Source of the DNA: Clostridiales bacterium
GTDB lineage: Bacteria > Bacillota > Clostridia > Christensenellales > Borkfalkiaceae
DNA length: 54,663 nt
Assembly (NCBI GenBank): GCA_015055945.1
Contig: SVHH01000008.1
Coordinates: forward strand, 1 to 54,663
Direction of reading: 5' to 3'
A program made the position numbers and the translations under genes. Each line of letters begins with the position of its first letter. Within the stretch, counting starts at the first letter, position 1. Positions 32,580 to 41,431 of this stretch are shown in pieces. A model generated the notes under the pieces. It did not search any database. It was not told the DNA's origin and saw nothing but the letters and a program-made list of their open reading frames with translations.

Positions 32580-33368
32580 TTATATTCCGAACGCCAAACT
32601 GCTTACAGTTGACGCTATTGCCATAATTACTAAGTATAATGAAAACCACTTATAGTTTGCTTTTTTGATGAGTTTAAGCATACCTTTGATTGCAATATAA
32701 CCAGTGATAGCCGCAGTTAATACTCCAAAGATTATCGGAAGCGGTTCAATTACCGCACCGCCTTTAATAACTTTATAACCAGAAATGACCGCCGCCCCCA
32801 AAATTACTGGGATACTCATAAGAAAGGCAAAACTTGCGTTTTCTTCGTTCTTTAACTTTGCTATCGTGCCGCCGGTTATAACCGTTCCGCTTCTTGAAAG
32901 CCCAGGGACGATTGCAACCGATTGCGCAAGCCCCATTATAACCGAACTTTTCATTGATAGCGGAAGTTTATTTTCTGTTTTTTTGCTAAAAACTTCAGCA
33001 AAAACAAGTTCGCTTGCAGTAAGCAAAAAGGTTACGCTTAAAAGTATTGCCGAAAAAAGTGTTCCTTCATAAAAAGCGCCTTCAACAAGATCACCCAAAA
33101 GCACGCCCGTCAGCCCTGCGGGGATAGTTGCCACGATCAAAAACAGCATTTTCTTAAAAGGTTTTTGGAATAAGCCCAAAATATCCTTAAAGAATACTAT
33201 AAACACAGGGATAAGTGTGCCGATATGTAGCATAATATCAAAAAATATTCCGCCTTCGGTAACGCCCAACCATCTCTGCAATAAAATCAAATGTCCACTA
33301 GATGAAATAGGTAAAAATTCTGCAAAACCTTGGACAGCGCCTAACACAATCGCTTGCCAAATTTCCAT
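32580..33368 (-). CDS. uppP: Undecaprenyl-diphosphatase UppP/BacA
   Basis: Integral membrane phosphatase recycling undecaprenyl diphosphate for cell-wall synthesis; gives bacitracin tolerance. 262 residues with the family motifs EFLPISSSGHLIL near 17-29 and PGLSRSGTVITGG near 157. ATG 33368 overlaps the LysR-gene TGA (TGATG), with AAAGGAG upstream, so expression is coupled to the regulator. Confidence 0.96.
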   Translation of the reverse strand: MEIWQAIVLGAVQGFAEFLPISSSGHLILLQRWLGVTEGGIFFDIMLHIGTLIPVFIVFFKDILGLFQKPFKKMLFLIVATIPAGLTGVLLGDLVEGAFYEGTLFSAILLSVTFLLTASELVFAEVFSKKTENKLPLSMKSSVIMGLAQSVAIVPGLSRSGTVITGGTIAKLKNEENASFAFLMSIPVILGAAVISGYKVIKGGAVIEPLPIIFGVLTAAITGYIAIKGMLKLIKKANYKWFSLYLVIMAIASTVSSLAFGI

Positions 33369-34267
33369 CAATTTTCTCCTTTATCATTATTTAATAATTT
33401 AACGAATTCTTTAACCGCAAAGATAAGGTTAGCATCTTTAGGAAGTGCAAGCCCTATCGCCCTTGACGGAAGCGCAGGATTTGTTTTAATCTCTTTAAGG
33501 CTACCTTCTTTAAGTTCATGGCGTACGAATTCTCTAGGAATACACGCAATACCTATGCCGTTTTTGGCAAGTTCGGTCATAAGTTCTAAACTTCCAAGTT
33601 CAATTTCGGGGTGTAAGTGTATGCCTTGCGAGTGTGCAAAGCCTACTATTGCTTGCCTTGTCGCAGTGGATAATTCCAACATCAAAAGCGGATAATCTTG
33701 CAGTCTTTTAAGGTCAACCACTTCTCCGAAAAGTTCAGAAAATTTTTCGCTCGCAACAAAGGTGTCGTGCAGTTGCATAACAGTGTTTGAAAGGTTAATT
33801 TCACTGTCGTCAATAGGCAAGTTTACAAAGCCTATATCCCCTTTGTTGTTCTTTAATAATTCTATAGTTTCACTTGACGTTCCGTTTTGCAGTATAAGGT
33901 TTACGTCGGGATATTTTTCGTGATATTCTTTTATATAGGGCAACAAAAAGTGTGTTGCAACCGTATCCGATGCGCAAATTCTAACGATACCAGTAGCCGT
34001 GTCTTTAAGTTCAGAATATTTGTTTTCCGCTTCGTCAAAAAGTTTAAGCGCCTTTTCAACGATAGGATAAATTTGCTTTCCACCTGTGTCGGAAAGTTCC
34101 ATACCCTTATGCGTGCGGTTAAAAAGTTTACCGCCCAGTTGTATCTCAAGTTGTTTGATGGCTTGTGATACCGCCGGTTGCGAAATATATAATTCTTCCG
34201 CCGCCTTAGTTAAACTTCCACATTTAGCAACGGTATAAAAAACCCTATAAAGTTCAAGGTTAACCAT
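33368..34267 (-). CDS. LysR-family transcriptional regulator
   Basis: A 299-residue regulator with an N-terminal winged helix (SLTKAAEELYISQPAVSQAI, then K-Q-L-E) and a periplasmic-binding-like effector domain starting near 88 (GIVRICASDTVATHFLLPYI). It is unusual in being co-oriented and overlapping with uppP rather than divergent from its target. The inducer is unknown. Confidence 0.93.
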   Translation of the reverse strand: MVNLELYRVFYTVAKCGSLTKAAEELYISQPAVSQAIKQLEIQLGGKLFNRTHKGMELSDTGGKQIYPIVEKALKLFDEAENKYSELKDTATGIVRICASDTVATHFLLPYIKEYHEKYPDVNLILQNGTSSETIELLKNNKGDIGFVNLPIDDSEINLSNTVMQLHDTFVASEKFSELFGEVVDLKRLQDYPLLMLELSTATRQAIVGFAHSQGIHLHPEIELGSLELMTELAKNGIGIACIPREFVRHELKEGSLKEIKTNPALPSRAIGLALPKDANLIFAVKEFVKLLNNDKGEN

Positions 34268-34303
34268 ACAAACCCCCTTTAAATTATCGTTAAATTATAT
34301 TAT

Positions 34304-34343
34304 AAATAAGTGGTTAGATGCAAGCGTGGCTAGGCTCGACTGC
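34304..34343. repeat. 40-bp repeat, copy 1
   Basis: Begins AAATAAGTGGTTAGATGCAA and ends GGCTCGACTGC. It is identical over 40 bases to copy 2 at 34607-34646. It sits just upstream of the LysR start in the 461-base gap 34268-34728, which holds no gene. Confidence 0.9.
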
Positions 34344-34344
34344 A

Positions 34345-34600
34345 TTTTAAGACATAGATACAAGCAAGACAAGGTAACACCCACTAAATAAGGGCGAAGG
34401 AACAAGCAGTTCAAGGCTCGCGACGCGTTTTGGGTGAGATTAACCTTTTTGGTTATCGAAGTCAAAACGCTAAGCAGTAACGCAGAAATGCGCAGTTTAT
34501 TCGCGCTTAAATGTTTTAGGCGTGAAGAAGCAAGCAGTTCAAGGCTCGAAAAGTGTTTTAAGACATAGATGCAAGCAAGACAAGGTAACGCCCGCAGGCT
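34345..34600. repeat. Modular intergenic repeat block after mnmE
   Basis: Contains two copies (34345-34382 and 34556-34593) of a 38-base module starting TTTTAAGACATAGATRCAAG, two copies (34404-34420 and 34532-34548) of AAGCAGTTCAAGGCTCG, a long hairpin GCGTTTTG...CAAAACGC (34424-34470) with an inner GATTAACC/GGTTATC stem, and a CGCA-GAAA-TGCG mini-hairpin (34481-34492). The same modules recur after proS. No coding potential seen. Confidence 0.8.
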
Positions 34601-34606
34601 TTTTTT

Positions 34607-34737
34607 AAATAAGTGGTTAGATGCAAGCGTGGCTAGGCTCGACTGCGCAAAAAGATGAGATAGAACGTCTGCTCATCGAAGTTTTTTGCGCAAGGCAGTT
34701 AACGACGCCACGCGCCGTAGATAACCGCTTATTTACC
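34607..34737. mobile_element. MITE-like element reaching into the mnmE stop codon
   Basis: A 131-base unit with imperfect inverted ends: AAATAAGTGGTTA at 34607 against TAACCGCTTATTT ending at 34737, plus internal GCGTGG/CCACGC and a central GCGCAAAAA...TTTTTTGCGC hairpin with GATGAG/CTCATC inside. Read on the plus strand the end mismatch is a G-U pair. The left end is the 40-bp repeat. The right end overlaps the last codons of mnmE, so the gene's TAA comes from the repeat. No obvious target-site duplication. Confidence 0.6.
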
Positions 34738-36066
34738 GACGCAGAATTTTGCAAATATGTTATTTATTATATCTTCAGTTGCAGTACGACCTGAAATTTC
34801 ACCTAAAGCGTCCCAACCGTCTTTAATATCTATGGCGAGAATATCGAGTGAAACTAAACCGATGCCGTTAAGCGCAGCGGCTAATTTTTCTTTAGCCTTT
34901 AACAGTGCGGCATAATGCCTTTCTTCGCAAAGGAAATCACCGTTTAAATCTACGCCTTGACCTATGGTTTTATCGTAAATTAAAGATTTTAACTTTTCTA
35001 AGTTGTCTTTTTTGAGCGCGGAAATATAAATATCCGCGCGCTCGTCTTTTATAGAGCACTTGTCGGTTTTATTAACCGCAACCAAAAGGTTTTTATCTTT
35101 AACTAATGAGTAAATTTGCTCATCGTCAGCGGTAATATCACTTCCGTCTAACACAAAAAGGATAAGGTCGCTTTCATCAAGCACTTTTTTAGAGAGCACA
35201 ACGCCAAGTTCTTCAACCTTGTCTTCACTATCTCTAATACCAGCGGTGTCGAAAAAATTAAAGCGAACGCCGTCAATATCGATTGAGCCTTCGACTATAT
35301 CACGAGTAGTGCCCGCTATGTCTGAAACGATAGCCTTATCGTAATCTAAAAGCGCGTTAAGAAGTGAACTTTTTCCAGTGTTGGGCTTACCCACGATGCC
35401 CACGCGCACGCCGTTTTTAAGCGTTCTACCCGTGCGGTAAGTTTTAAGGAGCGCATCAACCCTTTCAATAACCGTTTCAAGCGTGCTCTTAACGGCTTTA
35501 GTTGAAGTTTCTTCCAAATCTTCTTCGGGAAAATCCATATCCGCGTCGATTTGCGCCAAAACGTCGGTAATCATATCTTGCAAAGAGTTTATTTCTTCGG
35601 TAAGTTTTTCTCTATAAAGATAATACCCCGCTTTAACACCGCTTTCAGACTCACTGTTAATCATATCGATAAGCCCTTCAGCGGAAGATAGAGAGAGTTT
35701 TCCGTTCATAAACGCGCGCTTAGTGAATTCGCCGTTAGTTGCAAGGCGAGCGCCTAATGATAAAATCTTTTTTAATATACCTTTGGTGATTGCTAAACCG
35801 CCGTGGCAGTGAAATTCCACAACGTCTTCACCAGTAAAACTTTTGGGCGCTTTAAAATATACGCACATACCGAAGTCGTTAAAACCGTCGGCGTGAATTT
35901 CACCCACGTACATTTTGTAAGGCTCAAAATCAGCAACCCCCGTTTTTCCTACGGGGGTGAAAATTTTTTCTGCAATAGAGAGCGGAGTTTCACCGCTTAT
36001 TCTTATAACGGCTACACCACTTGCGGAAAGCGCGGTGGATATAGCGGCAATATTATCGACTGACAT
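34729..36066 (-). CDS. mnmE: tRNA modification GTPase MnmE
   Basis: With MnmG, forms the wobble uridine modification (cmnm5) in tRNA. 445 residues, full length. The N-terminal tetrahydrofolate-binding domain begins ISTALSASGVAVIRISG. The inserted G domain has GIVGKPNTGKSSLLNAL near 221-237, DIAGTTRDIVEG, F-F-D-T-A-G and N-K-T-D. The C-terminal catalytic C-x-G-K is F-C-V-G-K, the very last residues. It follows an unknown membrane protein gene by 17 bases. Its stop codon lies inside a repeat element. Confidence 0.97.
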   Translation of the reverse strand: MSVDNIAAISTALSASGVAVIRISGETPLSIAEKIFTPVGKTGVADFEPYKMYVGEIHADGFNDFGMCVYFKAPKSFTGEDVVEFHCHGGLAITKGILKKILSLGARLATNGEFTKRAFMNGKLSLSSAEGLIDMINSESESGVKAGYYLYREKLTEEINSLQDMITDVLAQIDADMDFPEEDLEETSTKAVKSTLETVIERVDALLKTYRTGRTLKNGVRVGIVGKPNTGKSSLLNALLDYDKAIVSDIAGTTRDIVEGSIDIDGVRFNFFDTAGIRDSEDKVEELGVVLSKKVLDESDLILFVLDGSDITADDEQIYSLVKDKNLLVAVNKTDKCSIKDERADIYISALKKDNLEKLKSLIYDKTIGQGVDLNGDFLCEERHYAALLKAKEKLAAALNGIGLVSLDILAIDIKDGWDALGEISGRTATEDIINNIFAKFCVGK

Positions 36067-36083
36067 TTCTGCTCCGTCTAAAA

Positions 36084-36953
36084 TTATTTTTTATCGTAAT
36101 CACTGAATGGGTCTTCAGGTTCTTTATCTTTTGGGTCAGCGTAATCTTCAAATGGAGATTTGGGCTGTTGAGTACGGTTTGCATAAGGATTATAAGGTCC
36201 GCGCGGGCCGTAAGAATAACCGTAAGGTCCATATTGTTGATATTGTGCTCTAATATAATCGTTATAGTTTACGGGTTCTTTATTTCTAATAAGGAAGATA
36301 AACAATCCGCTCAAGCCTAAGAACACTGACATAATGAACGCAAAAACAAAGCGTTGCGGCCAGAATTTTCTGAACAAGTTCATCAAAACGGTAACTTCCA
36401 TAACGATACAAACAAGGTCTAAGGGCATAGAAAGATAATAAATTACGTCGTAAATTATTAAGAATACGTGATAAAAATCGCCGTACGGGTTTACGAATTT
36501 GTGAATACCGCTGTTGTGTACCCAAATACCCGACCCGGGCAAGAACGCATATTCACTAAGCGCCATTTCCGCCGCCTTTTCTTCGCTACAAATAACAATT
36601 TCTCTACCCGCAAGGAAGTTCCCAACAAGTGGAAAATAATCAAAAAACTCAATCACGAGCGTAAGAATTTGTGATAAAGAAAAGAGCACGGTAAACAAAA
36701 TGGCAAGTTTGCCAATAGTCGTTTTGAAAATTCTTACTTCTCTAACGAGTTGGCATACAATATAAAACCACAAACACGGAAAAACCGCTAAGATTGCGTG
36801 TTTAATATTTCTTCTACGCGCAAGCGTATAAAGACCGATTGACCTTAAAACGTACAACGCGATGGGCATAATTAAGGATGAAATTACACTCATCCAAATC
36901 ATATATGATGGAACTTCATAAGCATAGCCTAACGTTGAATAAAATGTTAACAT
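36084..36953 (-). CDS. Membrane protein with Tyr/Gly/Pro-rich tail
   Basis: A 289-residue protein I do not recognise. About six membrane segments span residues ~15-225 (for example MIWMSVISSLIMPIALYVL and FVFAFIMSVFLGLSGLFIFL), with an extracellular-looking loop between them around 115-160. The tail (~230-289) is low complexity: repeated Y-G-P/Y-Q-Q-Y-type units, then an acidic D-P-K-D-K-E-P-E-D end. Probably co-transcribed with mnmE (17-base gap). Confidence 0.8.
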   Translation of the reverse strand: MLTFYSTLGYAYEVPSYMIWMSVISSLIMPIALYVLRSIGLYTLARRRNIKHAILAVFPCLWFYIVCQLVREVRIFKTTIGKLAILFTVLFSLSQILTLVIEFFDYFPLVGNFLAGREIVICSEEKAAEMALSEYAFLPGSGIWVHNSGIHKFVNPYGDFYHVFLIIYDVIYYLSMPLDLVCIVMEVTVLMNLFRKFWPQRFVFAFIMSVFLGLSGLFIFLIRNKEPVNYNDYIRAQYQQYGPYGYSYGPRGPYNPYANRTQQPKSPFEDYADPKDKEPEDPFSDYDKK

Positions 36954-37057
36954 TAAAATTCTCCTACTTGTAAATATAATAAGCTTTTTTATTATATTTT
37001 ACACGGAACGTGTTTAAAAATTATTGAAAAGTAAATCTTAAAAACTTTTACAAGATA

Positions 37058-37275
37058 TTTTAAGACATAGATGCAAGCAACTAAAATCTTTAATAGTTAT
37101 ATATTAAGCGTTAGATGTAAGTTGGGCTAGGCAGCACCACGACTAAACGGTTTAGAAACAAGCAAAACAAGTCTCTCACAGTGTTTTAAGACATAGATGC
37201 AAGCAGTTCAAGTTAACACCCGAAGGCAATAGCATGCATATTGACAAGGGTGTTAGCGCAGAAATGCGCAGCATA
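37058..37275. repeat. Modular intergenic repeat block after proS
   Basis: Two copies of the TTTTAAGACATAGATGCAAG module (37058 and 37184) also seen after mnmE, a diverged form of the 40-bp repeat (GCGTTAGATGTAAG...GGGCTAGG at 37108-37131), AAGCAGTTCAAG-GTTAACACCC-like sequence at 37201, and a perfect GCGCA-GAAA-TGCGC hairpin (37256-37269) just before the proS stop. The gap 36954-37287 holds no gene. Confidence 0.75.
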
Positions 37276-37287
37276 TATGGCTTAAAA

Positions 37288-38718
37288 TTAATATGCGCGG
37301 GCGAAAATTACCTTGTGAGTAGCCTTCTTACCACAAATTGCACAAGTTTCGGGTACGCCTTCTTCATCGCACATAACACGAGCGGTGGCTTGAGCGTATT
37401 CTTTAACTTTATCTTCACATTCACGGCAGCCGCACCAGCCAGCCTTAACGAAGTTTTTACCTTCAACACCTGCTAAAATGCCGTCTAATGAATCGGCTTC
37501 AACGATTTTAGCATCACGACGGGCGCGTGCTTTAATAAGCATATCTTTTTGAATAGTATCAAGAAGTGCAGGGATATTTGCAGTTAAGTCGTCAATAGAC
37601 ATTGCTTGTTTTTCCAAAGTATCACGGCGGGCAAGCATAACTTGATTGTTTTCAATATCTCTAGGGCCGATTTCTATACGGAGCGGAACGCCTTTCATTT
37701 CCCATTCGTTGAACTTCCAACCAGGGCTCATATCACGGGTGTCAACTTCTGCACGAACGCCAGCCTTGATAAGCATTGCTTCAATTTCTTTAGCCTTTTC
37801 GGTAACGCCACCCTTATGAACGGCGATAGGTACGATAACCACTTGGATAGGAGCAACCTTAGGGGGAAGAACAAGCCCGCGTTGGTCGCCGTGCGCCATA
37901 ATAACCGCACCAATCATACGGGTTGAAGTACCCCAAGAAGTAGTGTAACCGTGTTTTTGAACACCGTCTTTATCCAAGAACTTAATATCGAACGCTTTAG
38001 CGAAGTTTTGACCTAAGTAGTGTGAAGTACCCGATTGCAAACTCTTGCCGTCGAGCATCATTGCTTCTAAACCGAAGGTTGCAACAGCGCCTGCGAACTT
38101 TTCCTTTTCGGTTTTTCTGCCGCAGAATACGGGAAGCGCAAGGGTTTCTTCCATAAAATCACGGTAAACGTTGAGCATTTTGATAGTTTCTTCCATTGCT
38201 TCTTCTTCGGTTGCGTGAACGGTATGACCTTCTTGCCACAAGAATTCACTGGTACGAAGGAAAGGACGAGTGGTCTTTTCCCAACGCATAACGTTACACC
38301 ATTGATTCATAATAACGGGTAAATCTCTATAAGATTGAATCCACTTTGCATACATAGTGCCGATAACCGTTTCACTAGTTGGGCGGATAGCAAGCGGTTC
38401 TTCCAACTTTGCACCACCAGCGTGGGTAACAACCGCAACTTCAGGGGCAAAACCTTCAACGTGTTCGGCTTCTTTCGTGAAGAAACTCATAGGGATAAGC
38501 AAGGGAAAGTACGCGTTTTTAGAACCCGTTTCTTTAAAACGCGCGTCCATATCTTTTTGAATATTTTCCCAAATAGCGTAGCCATAAGGACGGATAACCA
38601 TAGTGCCTTTAACGGGACCGTAGTCAACGAGTTCGGTCTTTAACACAACGTCGGTATACCATTGAGCAAAATTTTCATTGATGTCTGCTACTTCTTTAAC
38701 AAATTGTTTTTCAGCCAT
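37288..38718 (-). CDS. proS: Prolyl-tRNA synthetase, type without editing insert
   Basis: Charges tRNA-Pro. 476 residues, the shorter ProS type (archaeal/eukaryotic-like): no ~180-residue editing insert between motifs 2 and 3, and a C-terminal zinc-binding domain with Cys pairs (W-C-G-C-R-E-C, then ETCAICGKKATHKVIFARAY). Motif 2 is MRWEKTTRPFLRTSEFLWQE. ATG 38718 is chosen for its GGAG site (seven bases); the frame is open four codons further. It has a consensus promoter; no T-box is seen upstream. Confidence 0.96.
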   Translation of the reverse strand: MAEKQFVKEVADINENFAQWYTDVVLKTELVDYGPVKGTMVIRPYGYAIWENIQKDMDARFKETGSKNAYFPLLIPMSFFTKEAEHVEGFAPEVAVVTHAGGAKLEEPLAIRPTSETVIGTMYAKWIQSYRDLPVIMNQWCNVMRWEKTTRPFLRTSEFLWQEGHTVHATEEEAMEETIKMLNVYRDFMEETLALPVFCGRKTEKEKFAGAVATFGLEAMMLDGKSLQSGTSHYLGQNFAKAFDIKFLDKDGVQKHGYTTSWGTSTRMIGAVIMAHGDQRGLVLPPKVAPIQVVIVPIAVHKGGVTEKAKEIEAMLIKAGVRAEVDTRDMSPGWKFNEWEMKGVPLRIEIGPRDIENNQVMLARRDTLEKQAMSIDDLTANIPALLDTIQKDMLIKARARRDAKIVEADSLDGILAGVEGKNFVKAGWCGCRECEDKVKEYAQATARVMCDEEGVPETCAICGKKATHKVIFARAY

Positions 38719-38826
38719 AATAATCTCCAAAGCAAACTGATTTTTAACAAGTTAATATGATTTGCGCTGCATATTAAAAACAAATCAAAATAAAAAACTT
38801 AATAATGAGCGCATTTTTACTTATTT

Positions 38827-38855
38827 ATTATATCAGCAAACATTAAATATATCAA
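38827..38855 (-). promoter_or_regulatory. Promoter for proS
   Basis: Minus strand TTGATA, 17-base spacer, TATAAT, ~110 bases before the ATG. It is back to back with the tkt promoter. Confidence 0.75.
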
Positions 38856-38885
38856 GTTTTTTTATAAATATTTATAGAAAAAGGC

Positions 38886-38914
38886 TTGAAAAAGAAATTG
38901 TATTGCTATATAAT
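38886..38914 (+). promoter_or_regulatory. Promoter for tkt
   Basis: TTGAAA, 17-base spacer, TATAAT. The ~95-base leader contains GGCTTA/TAAGCC that can pair, and ends in AAGGAGG. Confidence 0.8.
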
Positions 38915-39015
38915 ATATATTGCAAAAGCGTTGGCTTATAGATTAAGATTGAGAATAAATACTTTGCTCACTCAATTTTTTATTAAGCCGCATTATTTCC
39001 AAGGAGGATTTAACA

Positions 39016-40986
39016 ATGGAAGACGTAAAGCAACTTACAATTAACGCCATTAGGGTTCTTTCTGCTGAAGCGATCCAAAAGGCAAACTCAGGCCACCCTG
39101 GTCTCCCCCTCGGCGCTGCACCTATCGGTTACGCCGCATTCACTAACATGACTTTTAACCCCAAGGATACCGCGTTTGATAACAGAGACAGATTCGTTCT
39201 CTCTGCTGGTCACGGCTCTATGCTCGACTACGCGCTCTACTATCTCTTTGGTTTCGGTCTTAAAAAAGAAGAACTTATGACCTTCCGTCAACTCGGTTCA
39301 CGCACCGCTGGCCACCCCGAATATAACGTGTGCCCTGGTGTTGAAACTTCTACTGGTCCGCTCGGTCAAGGTATTGCTAACGCAGTAGGTATGGCTATTG
39401 CTGAAAATTACCTTGCTGAAAAGTTCAACAAAGAAGGTTTCCCCATCGTTGACCACTACACCTACGCTCTCTGTGGCGATGGCTGTATGCAAGAAGGTAT
39501 TGAAAACGAAGCAGCATCACTTGCTGGTTCACTTAAACTCGGTAAACTTATCGTTTTATACGATGATAACGACATTACCATCGAAGGCAACACCGACATT
39601 ACCTTTACCGAAGACGTTGGTAAGCGCCACGAAGCACTCGGTTGGCAAGTTATTAACGTAAAAGACGCTAACGACTTAAACGCTCTTAACCGCGCAATCA
39701 AAAAGGCAAAGGCTGAAAAAGAAAAGCCTTCACTCATTATCATTAAATCACTTATCGGTTACGGTTCACACTTAGTTGGCAACGCTGCTTGCCACGGCGC
39801 ACCCCTTGGTGAAGAAGGTGTTGCAACCTTAAAGAAAAACCTTAACTGGACGTGTGATCCGTTTGAAGTTCCTGAAGAAGTATTCAAGCACTGCAAGAAG
39901 TTCGCTAACAAAGGCAAAAAGGCTCAAAAGGCTTGGAAAGCTATGTTTAAGGCTTATGAAGAAGCATATCCCGAACTCGCTAAAGAATACAAGGCTTGGA
40001 AAAACAAGGAACTCCCCGACCTTAAGAACATTGAAGAATTATGGCAATTTGAAAAGGACGATGCATCACGTGGTTACAGTGCAACCGTTCTTAACAAACT
40101 CGCTAAATACATCCCCAACCTTATCGGTGGTAGCGCTGACTTAGCACCCGCTAACAAGTCTAATATGAAATCACGCGGTGATTTCTTACCCAACGACAAG
40201 ACTGGTTCAAACATGCACTTCGGTATCCGTGAACACGCTATGGCGGCTATCGTAAACGGTATGTATCTCCACGGAAGCCTTATCCCCTACTGCGCAACCT
40301 TTGCTGTATTCTCTGACTACATGAAGAACGCTATGCGTATGTCTGCGATTATGGAACTTCCCGTAACCTACATCTTAACTCACGACTCAATCGGCGTAGG
40401 CGAAGACGGTCCTACTCACCAACCTATCGAACATCTCGCAGGTCTTAGAGCAATGCCGCACATGAGAGTTTATCGTCCTGCTGACGGCAGAGAAACTGCT
40501 GCTGCTTGGATTAGCGCAGTTACTGGTAAAGATCCCGCATGCTTGGTTCTTTCTCGTCAAACCCTTCCTATGCTTGACGGCACTGGCAAAGATGCGTTCA
40601 AGGGTGGTTACATCCTTTGCGACAGCAACAAGAAAACTCCTGACGTTATCTTAATTGCTACTGGTAGCGAAGTTAACCTTGCAGTTTCAGCAAAAGCAGA
40701 ACTCGCTAAATCTGGCGTTGATGCAAGAGTTGTTTCTATGCCTTGCGTAGAAGACTTTGAAGCACAAACCGCTAAGTATAAAGAAAGCGTTCTTCCTTCT
40801 AACGTTCGTGCAAGAGTTGCTATCGAAGCAGGCTCACCCATGTGCTGGTACAAGTACGTAGGTCTTGACGGAAAGATTATCGGCATGGAACGCTTTGGCG
40901 AATCAGCACCCGCTAAGAAGTTGTTTGAAAAATACGGCTTTACCGTAGAAAAGGTTGTTGAAGCAGCACTTTCCGTTGTTAAATAA
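39016..40986 (+). CDS. tkt: Transketolase
   Basis: Thiamine-diphosphate enzyme of the pentose phosphate pathway. 656 residues, full length: an N-terminal SGHPGLPLGAAPIGYAAF, SAGHGSMLDYALYY, the ThDP motif CGDGCMQEGIENEAAS near 153, the pyrimidine-domain GIREHAMAAIVNGM, and TGSEVNLAVSAKAELAKSG in the C-terminal domain. Codon choice is more uniform (CTC, GGT, AAC, GAA) than in the accessory region, as expected for a highly expressed core gene. Strong AAGGAGG site. Confidence 0.98.
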   Translation: MEDVKQLTINAIRVLSAEAIQKANSGHPGLPLGAAPIGYAAFTNMTFNPKDTAFDNRDRFVLSAGHGSMLDYALYYLFGFGLKKEELMTFRQLGSRTAGHPEYNVCPGVETSTGPLGQGIANAVGMAIAENYLAEKFNKEGFPIVDHYTYALCGDGCMQEGIENEAASLAGSLKLGKLIVLYDDNDITIEGNTDITFTEDVGKRHEALGWQVINVKDANDLNALNRAIKKAKAEKEKPSLIIIKSLIGYGSHLVGNAACHGAPLGEEGVATLKKNLNWTCDPFEVPEEVFKHCKKFANKGKKAQKAWKAMFKAYEEAYPELAKEYKAWKNKELPDLKNIEELWQFEKDDASRGYSATVLNKLAKYIPNLIGGSADLAPANKSNMKSRGDFLPNDKTGSNMHFGIREHAMAAIVNGMYLHGSLIPYCATFAVFSDYMKNAMRMSAIMELPVTYILTHDSIGVGEDGPTHQPIEHLAGLRAMPHMRVYRPADGRETAAAWISAVTGKDPACLVLSRQTLPMLDGTGKDAFKGGYILCDSNKKTPDVILIATGSEVNLAVSAKAELAKSGVDARVVSMPCVEDFEAQTAKYKESVLPSNVRARVAIEAGSPMCWYKYVGLDGKIIGMERFGESAPAKKLFEKYGFTVEKVVEAALSVVK

Positions 40987-41004
40987 TAAACAATATATAT
41001 AGAC

Positions 41005-41034
41005 AAAACGGCTTGATTTTTTTAAGCCGTTTTT
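41005..41034 (+). terminator. tkt terminator
   Basis: AAAACGGCTT pairs with AAGCCGTTTT around a ~9-base T-rich loop, followed by CTTATTTT. Confidence 0.85.
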
Positions 41035-41082
41035 CTTATTTTAAGGCAAAAATAAAAAATTTTAAAAACTTAATAAAAATGC

Positions 41083-41111
41083 TTGACATCAAAATTTGGG
41101 CGTGTTAAAAT
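41083..41111 (+). promoter_or_regulatory. Promoter for the T-box leader
   Basis: TTGACA, 17-base spacer, TAAAAT, placing the start near 41118, at the base of the T-box leader. Confidence 0.75.
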
Positions 41112-41117
41112 TCAAGT

Positions 41118-41383
41118 ATCTTCAATATAAAGGCTACGACGAAGACGGTTTTCGTTAAAACGTTTTTCCAGAGAGTTGGGGGCGGTGCAATCCCAGCAAA
41201 ACTAAACGGTAAACTTATCACTTCCGAGCCGAAAGTCCGAAAAGTAACACTTAGTAGGCGCTTTCCGTGATTGCTGCGTAAAGGCATAAGAGTTGATGGA
41301 CTCTGAGTGGCAGGAAACTGCAATTTGAGTGGTACCGCGAGTATATATTACCCGTCTCAAAGAAAATTTGAGACGGGTTTTTT
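41118..41383 (+). promoter_or_regulatory. T-box leader (tRNA-sensing riboswitch)
   Basis: Stem I base GGCT (41132)/AGCC (41227) with a GAAG/CUUC helix and K-turn-like ACGAC/CGA, distal AGAGAGTTGGGGGCGGTGCA region, and the T-box sequence GAGTGGTACCGCGAG at 41327-41341. The terminator CCCGTCTCAAA/TTTGAGACGGG with TTTTTT is at 41351-41383. By the usual register (codon, A, then the CUUC helix) the specifier reads AUC (41217-41219), isoleucine; neighbouring registers would read differently. The antiterminator UGGU fits a tRNA ending ACCA. It controls the ligase gene 49 bases downstream. Identity as a T-box is firm; amino-acid assignment is tentative. Confidence 0.9.
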
Positions 41384-41431
41384 ATTTTATAAAACGATAT
41401 TAAATTAAAATTATCTATGGAGGTAAAAACA

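Noticed and set aside
34404-34548. AAGCAGTTCAAGGCTCG modules as tRNA T-arms
   Set aside because: The TTCAAG core resembles a T-loop, but no cloverleaf, acceptor stem or CCA can be drawn around it.
34304-37275. Repeats after mnmE and proS as a CRISPR array
   Set aside because: Repeat units differ in length and order, spacers are irregular, and no cas genes are present.
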